NCBI RefSeq assembly: GCF_001026695.1
Contig: NZ_LDNB01000010.1
Coordinates: 350,884 to 414,883, forward strand
Length of the DNA stretch: 64,000 nt
From: Neobacillus vireti
Lineage (GTDB): Bacteria > Bacillota > Bacilli > Bacillales > Cytobacillaceae
Reading direction: 5' to 3'
Shown: positions 60,489 through 64,000 of the stretch, in pieces
How the letters are laid out: every line of letters begins with the position of its first letter
Numbering within the stretch: the stretch's first letter is position 1
Position numbers and translations under genes: made by a program
The notes under the pieces: generated by a model
The model's database searches: none
Seen by the model: only the letters and a program-made list of their open reading frames with translations
Told to the model about the DNA's origin: nothing

Positions 60489-60518
60489 GGACAAATGTTC
60501 TACTTAAAACCCATATTA

Positions 60519-60546
60519 AAGCTCCAGTCTAAATGCACTGGAGCTT
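60519..60546 (+). terminator. Terminator of bceAB
   Basis: AAGCTCCAGT and ACTGGAGCTT, 8-base loop, then a T-rich stretch. Confidence 0.9.
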
Positions 60547-60566
60547 CTTATTTTTATTTTTTCTAA

Positions 60567-60631
60567 TAGGCCTATATGGACTCGAGCCATGGATCTCACG
60601 CTTATCTGACGTGCGCTTTATCTCGGCTATT
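60567..60631 (-). pseudogene. tRNA-Ile(GAU) remnant
   Basis: Minus strand: ATAGCC, a shortened D arm, AGCGCACG, CAGATAAGCGTG (anticodon GAT between AGATAAG), then GAG, the T arm ATGGCTCGAGTCCAT and AGGCCTA. Compared with tRNA-Ile, the 5' acceptor strand and part of the D arm are gone and the anticodon stem is damaged. Not functional. It may be a scar of a site-specific insertion. Confidence 0.6.
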
Positions 60632-60743
60632 ATTTTTAAACAAAGTCAACATCAAAGTACCTTCAAGCATAAGTACACCATAAAACAAATATGATTAGAA
60701 ATATATGCATTTAATCTTTTCTAAGATGATGGGGGTGGATACA

Positions 60744-61610
60744 TTGGATTACTCTCTTTTATTTGGGTTTGAAGTACTGTGGAATATTCCTCTAATAACC
60801 GTTGTTATTGTTGTCGCCATTTTATATTCGCTATTCATAATAAAATATTCCGAATTTACCATGATTCCAAAGCAGCCACTTCTCTTTTTCCTCGGTTTAG
60901 TCTTACTTATCTTAACAGCCGGCAGCCCTATAGCCGTTTTTAGCCATCTCTCCACCAGCTTGCATATGACTCAAATGAGTATGTTATTTTTTATTATCCC
61001 ACCTCTATTATTGTTAGGTACACCTGAAATTGTTTTTCAGCGAATAGGAAAACTTCCTTTGATTCTCAATGTGAAAATCATTTGCTACAGGCCGCTGATT
61101 TCACATTTTATTTTCGCCTTATTGTTCTTCCTGTATCATATACCATTCATTTTAAGGATTTTTTCAGAGCATTCGTCGATTCATAATTGGTATTTATTAA
61201 TCCTATTTATTCTATCATTTAGTATTTGGCGGTCAATCACCGCACCTTCTACTGTCCATTCCTTTAATAGACGAAAAAAACAATATGCAGTACTAAGCGG
61301 AATCCTTCTTATGCCCGCCTGCTTGCTTATCATATTCCATGCCCTTTTAAATGGAGAAAATAATCCTTTCTTAACACAAATAACATCTAATCTATGTTTA
61401 CCCTCTCATTCTAGTGGATTCCTGTTCCTTCCTCCTCCATTTAATACTCGATTTGATCATGCAATGGCAGGAATCCTTATGTTAGCTCTTCATAAACTCG
61501 CGTTAGTACTCGTTTTTCACATCGGAAACAAGTTGGATGCGAGTCATATAAAGAAAATTGGTTTATCGGGACAATCATTATCTAATAGAAAGACTACATC
61601 CTTCAAGTGA
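60744..61610 (+). CDS. ctaG: CtaG-type cytochrome c oxidase assembly membrane protein
   Basis: 288 residues from a TTG at 60744 behind GGGGGTG; an ATG further up lacks a site. Seven or so transmembrane segments. HLSTSLHMTQMSMLFFIIPP and PAVIFHALL-like LLIIFHALLNGEN, then HKLALVLVF, carry Met/His suited for copper. Bacillus CtaG is needed for caa3 oxidase assembly. Its partner here is the copper ATPase that follows. Confidence 0.8.
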   Translation: MDYSLLFGFEVLWNIPLITVVIVVAILYSLFIIKYSEFTMIPKQPLLFFLGLVLLILTAGSPIAVFSHLSTSLHMTQMSMLFFIIPPLLLLGTPEIVFQRIGKLPLILNVKIICYRPLISHFIFALLFFLYHIPFILRIFSEHSSIHNWYLLILFILSFSIWRSITAPSTVHSFNRRKKQYAVLSGILLMPACLLIIFHALLNGENNPFLTQITSNLCLPSHSSGFLFLPPPFNTRFDHAMAGILMLALHKLALVLVFHIGNKLDASHIKKIGLSGQSLSNRKTTSFK

Positions 61611-61699
61611 GACACATTGGAGCTCATAACCGACTGTTCTAAATGAATCAAGCATTCAATAAAATGAATCATAAGATGAACGAAAGTGGTGGGAGGATT

Positions 61700-63907
61700 A
61701 TGGTTGAAACCGCGCACATTGAAGTTAGAGGAATGCATTGTGCTGCTTGTACGTCACGTATCGAAAGGTCCGTGTCAAAAATAGATGGTGTGACCGATAT
61801 TATCATCAATTTAACAACAGAAAGAGGGCGGATCTCTTTTCATAAAAATCGGACAAGTATGTCAGAAATCATCGATAAAATAAATAAAATTGGTTTCGAG
61901 GCCAAAGAAATTAGCAAAACCACTGCACCATTAGATGATGATAAAAATAAAGAAATAAAGAGACTTCAATGGAAATTTATATGGTCCGCCTTTCTTACTC
62001 TTCCTTTAGCATGGGCTATGTTCGCTCATTTCCACTGGTTGTCTATCCAAGTACCTGAGCTATTTACCCAGCCATTTTTCCAATTTGCGATTACCATCCC
62101 GATTCAATTTTTTATTGGGGCTGAATTTTATGATAGAGCTTGGAAAGCGTTGAGAAATAGAAGTTTCAGTATGGATGTTTTAGTCGTATTAAGTACGTCT
62201 GCCGCCTTTTTTTACAGCCATTATCTTATGTTTACTAACATAAACATTGTGAATCCAAGACAACAAGTAAATTTGTTCTATGATACTAGTGCATTTATCA
62301 TTACATTTATTCTATTAGGGAAACTTCTAGAAGCAAAAACAAAAGTAAGAACGACCGAGGCGTTGAAAAAGCTATATCAGTTACAAACGAAAACCGCCAC
62401 ACTAGTTGTAAATGGAAAAGAAACAAACATACAGGCTGCTCAAATTCTTCCTGGGGATGTCATTATTCTTAAACCTGGTGAAAAAGTTCCTATTGATGGC
62501 CAAGTTATCGAAGGGAATTCCATCATGGATGAATCTTTATTGACCGGCGAAAGCATTCCCGTTGAAAAACATATCGGGAATATTGTTTATGCTGGTACCA
62601 TCAACCAAAATGGATTACTAAAAGTGAAAGCTACAAAAAGAAATTCCGATACCTCGTTGTCACAGATTATTCGTATCGTTGAGGAGGCCCAAGCTTCAAA
62701 AGCGCCTATTCAGTACATTGCAGACAAAATTACCGCTATATTCGTCCCCATTGTCATCATCATTGCTGTCATTACCTTTGCAGCATGGTATACATTTTTT
62801 CAACCCGGCAGTATGAGCGAGGCTTTAGAAAAAGCCATCGCTGTGTTAATCATCGCTTGTCCTTGTGCGCTTGGACTCGCTACACCAACTTCGGTGATGG
62901 TAGGCACAGGAAGAGCATCGCAGCTAGGAATTCTTTTTAAAGAGGGAAAATATCTAGAATTATTAGGAAAAAACAACGTCATCGTTTTCGATAAAACAGG
63001 AACAATTACAAAGGGTGAACCAAAAGTAACCAATATTTATAGTGAGCATTTACGCATACCAGACTTCTTAGCGGTCATCGGGGCCGTGGAGAACACAATG
63101 GATCATCCAATTGCTAAAGCAATTGTCCAGGAGGCAAAACGGTATTTACCACTTCTCCCTAGCGCTTCTCAAGTCACATCCATGCCCGGTTATGGAATTC
63201 AAGCTACCGTAGATAATAAAAAAATTACCATCGCCAGTCCAAAATACTACAAAGGAAAAACAATGTCCCTCTCCATTAAGGCTGAAGGTCTAGTTACTAA
63301 GCTTGAGCAGGAAGGAAAAACCGTTATGATCGCATTTATAGATTCTCGTTTTGCTGGGATTCTCGCTGTTGCTGACGAAATGAAGGCCTCTTCTATTGTG
63401 GCAGTTTCTCGTTTAAAACAGATGGGATTCGAAACAATCATGTTAACGGGTGATAACCGAAGTACCGCAGCTGCAATTGGAAAAAAAGTAGGTATTCATA
63501 AGCTTCGGGCTGAAGTGATGCCTCAGCATAAGGCAGAGATTATTCAACAATTACAACAAAAAGGGAATAAAGTAATCATGGTCGGAGATGGAATTAACGA
63601 TGCTCCTGCACTAGCTGTAGCCGATGTAGGAATTGCTATTGGAACGGGGTCAGATGTAGCGATTGAATCGGCTGATATGACGATATTAAATGATGATTTA
63701 AATCGGGTCGTTGATGCCATCCTTATCAGTAAAAAAACGATGACCAATATTAAGCAAAACTTCCTTTGGGCCTTTCTCTATAATATCATGATGATTCCAC
63801 TGGCCATGATCGGCTTCTTAGCTCCATGGATAGCAGGGGCAGCAATGGCATTTAGTTCAGTGTCTGTCGTGCTAAATGCACTTAGATTAAAGAAAATAAA
63901 AATTTAG
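61700..63907 (+). CDS. copA: Copper-translocating P1B-type ATPase with one metal-binding domain
   Basis: 735 residues from the ATG at 61700 behind GGGAGG. One N-terminal HMA domain (VRGMHCAACTSRIERSV); B. subtilis CopA has two, so this protein is shorter. TGES, the membrane metal site CPCALGLATPTSVMVG, DKTGTIT with the phosphorylated Asp, HP in MDHPIAKAI, and GDGINDAPAL are all intact. CPC indicates Cu(I) export. It lies 90 bases after ctaG on the same strand. No CsoR or CopZ gene is adjacent. The last 93 bases of the window after it show no gene. Confidence 0.93.
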   Translation: MVETAHIEVRGMHCAACTSRIERSVSKIDGVTDIIINLTTERGRISFHKNRTSMSEIIDKINKIGFEAKEISKTTAPLDDDKNKEIKRLQWKFIWSAFLTLPLAWAMFAHFHWLSIQVPELFTQPFFQFAITIPIQFFIGAEFYDRAWKALRNRSFSMDVLVVLSTSAAFFYSHYLMFTNINIVNPRQQVNLFYDTSAFIITFILLGKLLEAKTKVRTTEALKKLYQLQTKTATLVVNGKETNIQAAQILPGDVIILKPGEKVPIDGQVIEGNSIMDESLLTGESIPVEKHIGNIVYAGTINQNGLLKVKATKRNSDTSLSQIIRIVEEAQASKAPIQYIADKITAIFVPIVIIIAVITFAAWYTFFQPGSMSEALEKAIAVLIIACPCALGLATPTSVMVGTGRASQLGILFKEGKYLELLGKNNVIVFDKTGTITKGEPKVTNIYSEHLRIPDFLAVIGAVENTMDHPIAKAIVQEAKRYLPLLPSASQVTSMPGYGIQATVDNKKITIASPKYYKGKTMSLSIKAEGLVTKLEQEGKTVMIAFIDSRFAGILAVADEMKASSIVAVSRLKQMGFETIMLTGDNRSTAAAIGKKVGIHKLRAEVMPQHKAEIIQQLQQKGNKVIMVGDGINDAPALAVADVGIAIGTGSDVAIESADMTILNDDLNRVVDAILISKKTMTNIKQNFLWAFLYNIMMIPLAMIGFLAPWIAGAAMAFSSVSVVLNALRLKKIKI

Positions 63908-64000
63908 TCGTAATCGACGATGCCACCTCAAACCAAGATTTCGAACCAAATCCCGATCGATTAACCTATCGCACATAAGGCTTCTTTTCCTATACTGTCC

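Noticed and set aside
63908..64000. Feature at the right edge
   Set aside because: No reading frame, hairpin or RNA signature could be supported in the last 93 bases.

Overview
The window looks like the chromosome of a low-GC, endospore-forming member of the Bacillaceae (Bacillus, Neobacillus or Mesobacillus type). Support: spore genes (a CwlJ-type cortex hydrolase, several GerPA/GerPF- and GerPC-like proteins), a BceRSAB bacitracin module close to that of B. subtilis, a sigma-B-type promoter before a large-subunit catalase, AGGAGG-type ribosome binding sites, frequent TTG and GTG starts, and TPP and adenine riboswitches with U-tailed terminators. There is no prophage, plasmid, rRNA operon or CRISPR array. 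The genus is inferred from gene content only.

Layout. 0-5 kb: 5'-proximal part of katE (runs off the left edge), an alpha/beta hydrolase, and a TetR-SDR pair with two matching 23-bp operators. 5-8 kb: two small genes, then a compact cluster of GerP-like spore proteins on both strands. 8-13 kb: a Rieske oxygenase and two purine permeases of different subfamilies, the second preceded by a PurBox-like pair. 13-19 kb: small housekeeping and accessory genes (FusB-like, a divergent HprK paralogue with a substrate-binding-like protein, cwlJ, GIY-YIG, YdbC) ending in an IS605-type remnant. 19-21.7 kb: Ada-type DNA repair genes with a frameshifted PEP-mutase-like gene. 22-26 kb: a TPP-riboswitch operon for thiamine-precursor uptake with a TatD-family hydrolase downstream.

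26-35 kb: a GNAT enzyme, a GPP34-like/MerR pair, an ArgH-like lyase beside decayed ABC transporter and PIG-L genes, a NUDIX enzyme, a BMP-type nucleoside-binding lipoprotein with a consensus promoter and perfect palindromic operator, and a small membrane protein/HTH pair. 35-41 kb: one 1854-residue secreted protein with two metallophosphatase domains, GLUG-type and other repeats, and choline-binding-type wall repeats. 41-48 kb: a collapsed UGDH-PAP2-glycosyltransferase locus, adenosine deaminase behind an adenine ON riboswitch, an MFS pump, BCAT, and a guanylate-kinase-like protein with an altered P-loop. 48-64 kb: a Tyr-rich coat-like protein, NhaP-type antiporter, QOR, SDR-TetR operon, bceRS-bceAB, a tRNA-Ile remnant, CtaG and CopA (probably a copper handling pair).

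The most unusual content is intergenic. Two families of palindromic repeats (REP-A, based on GGTGCCTGAC and its complement; REP-B, based on GGCGAACAGTG and its complement) sit mainly at 3' ends of genes and probably serve as terminators. Three other arrays (31.1, 46.7 and 55.8 kb) consist of short keywords at strict spacing; two unrelated keyword sets share a 21-bp pitch. One REP-A lies exactly at the breakpoint of a truncated gene, and several REP-B copies lie inside longer palindromes whose outer arms differ from copy to copy.
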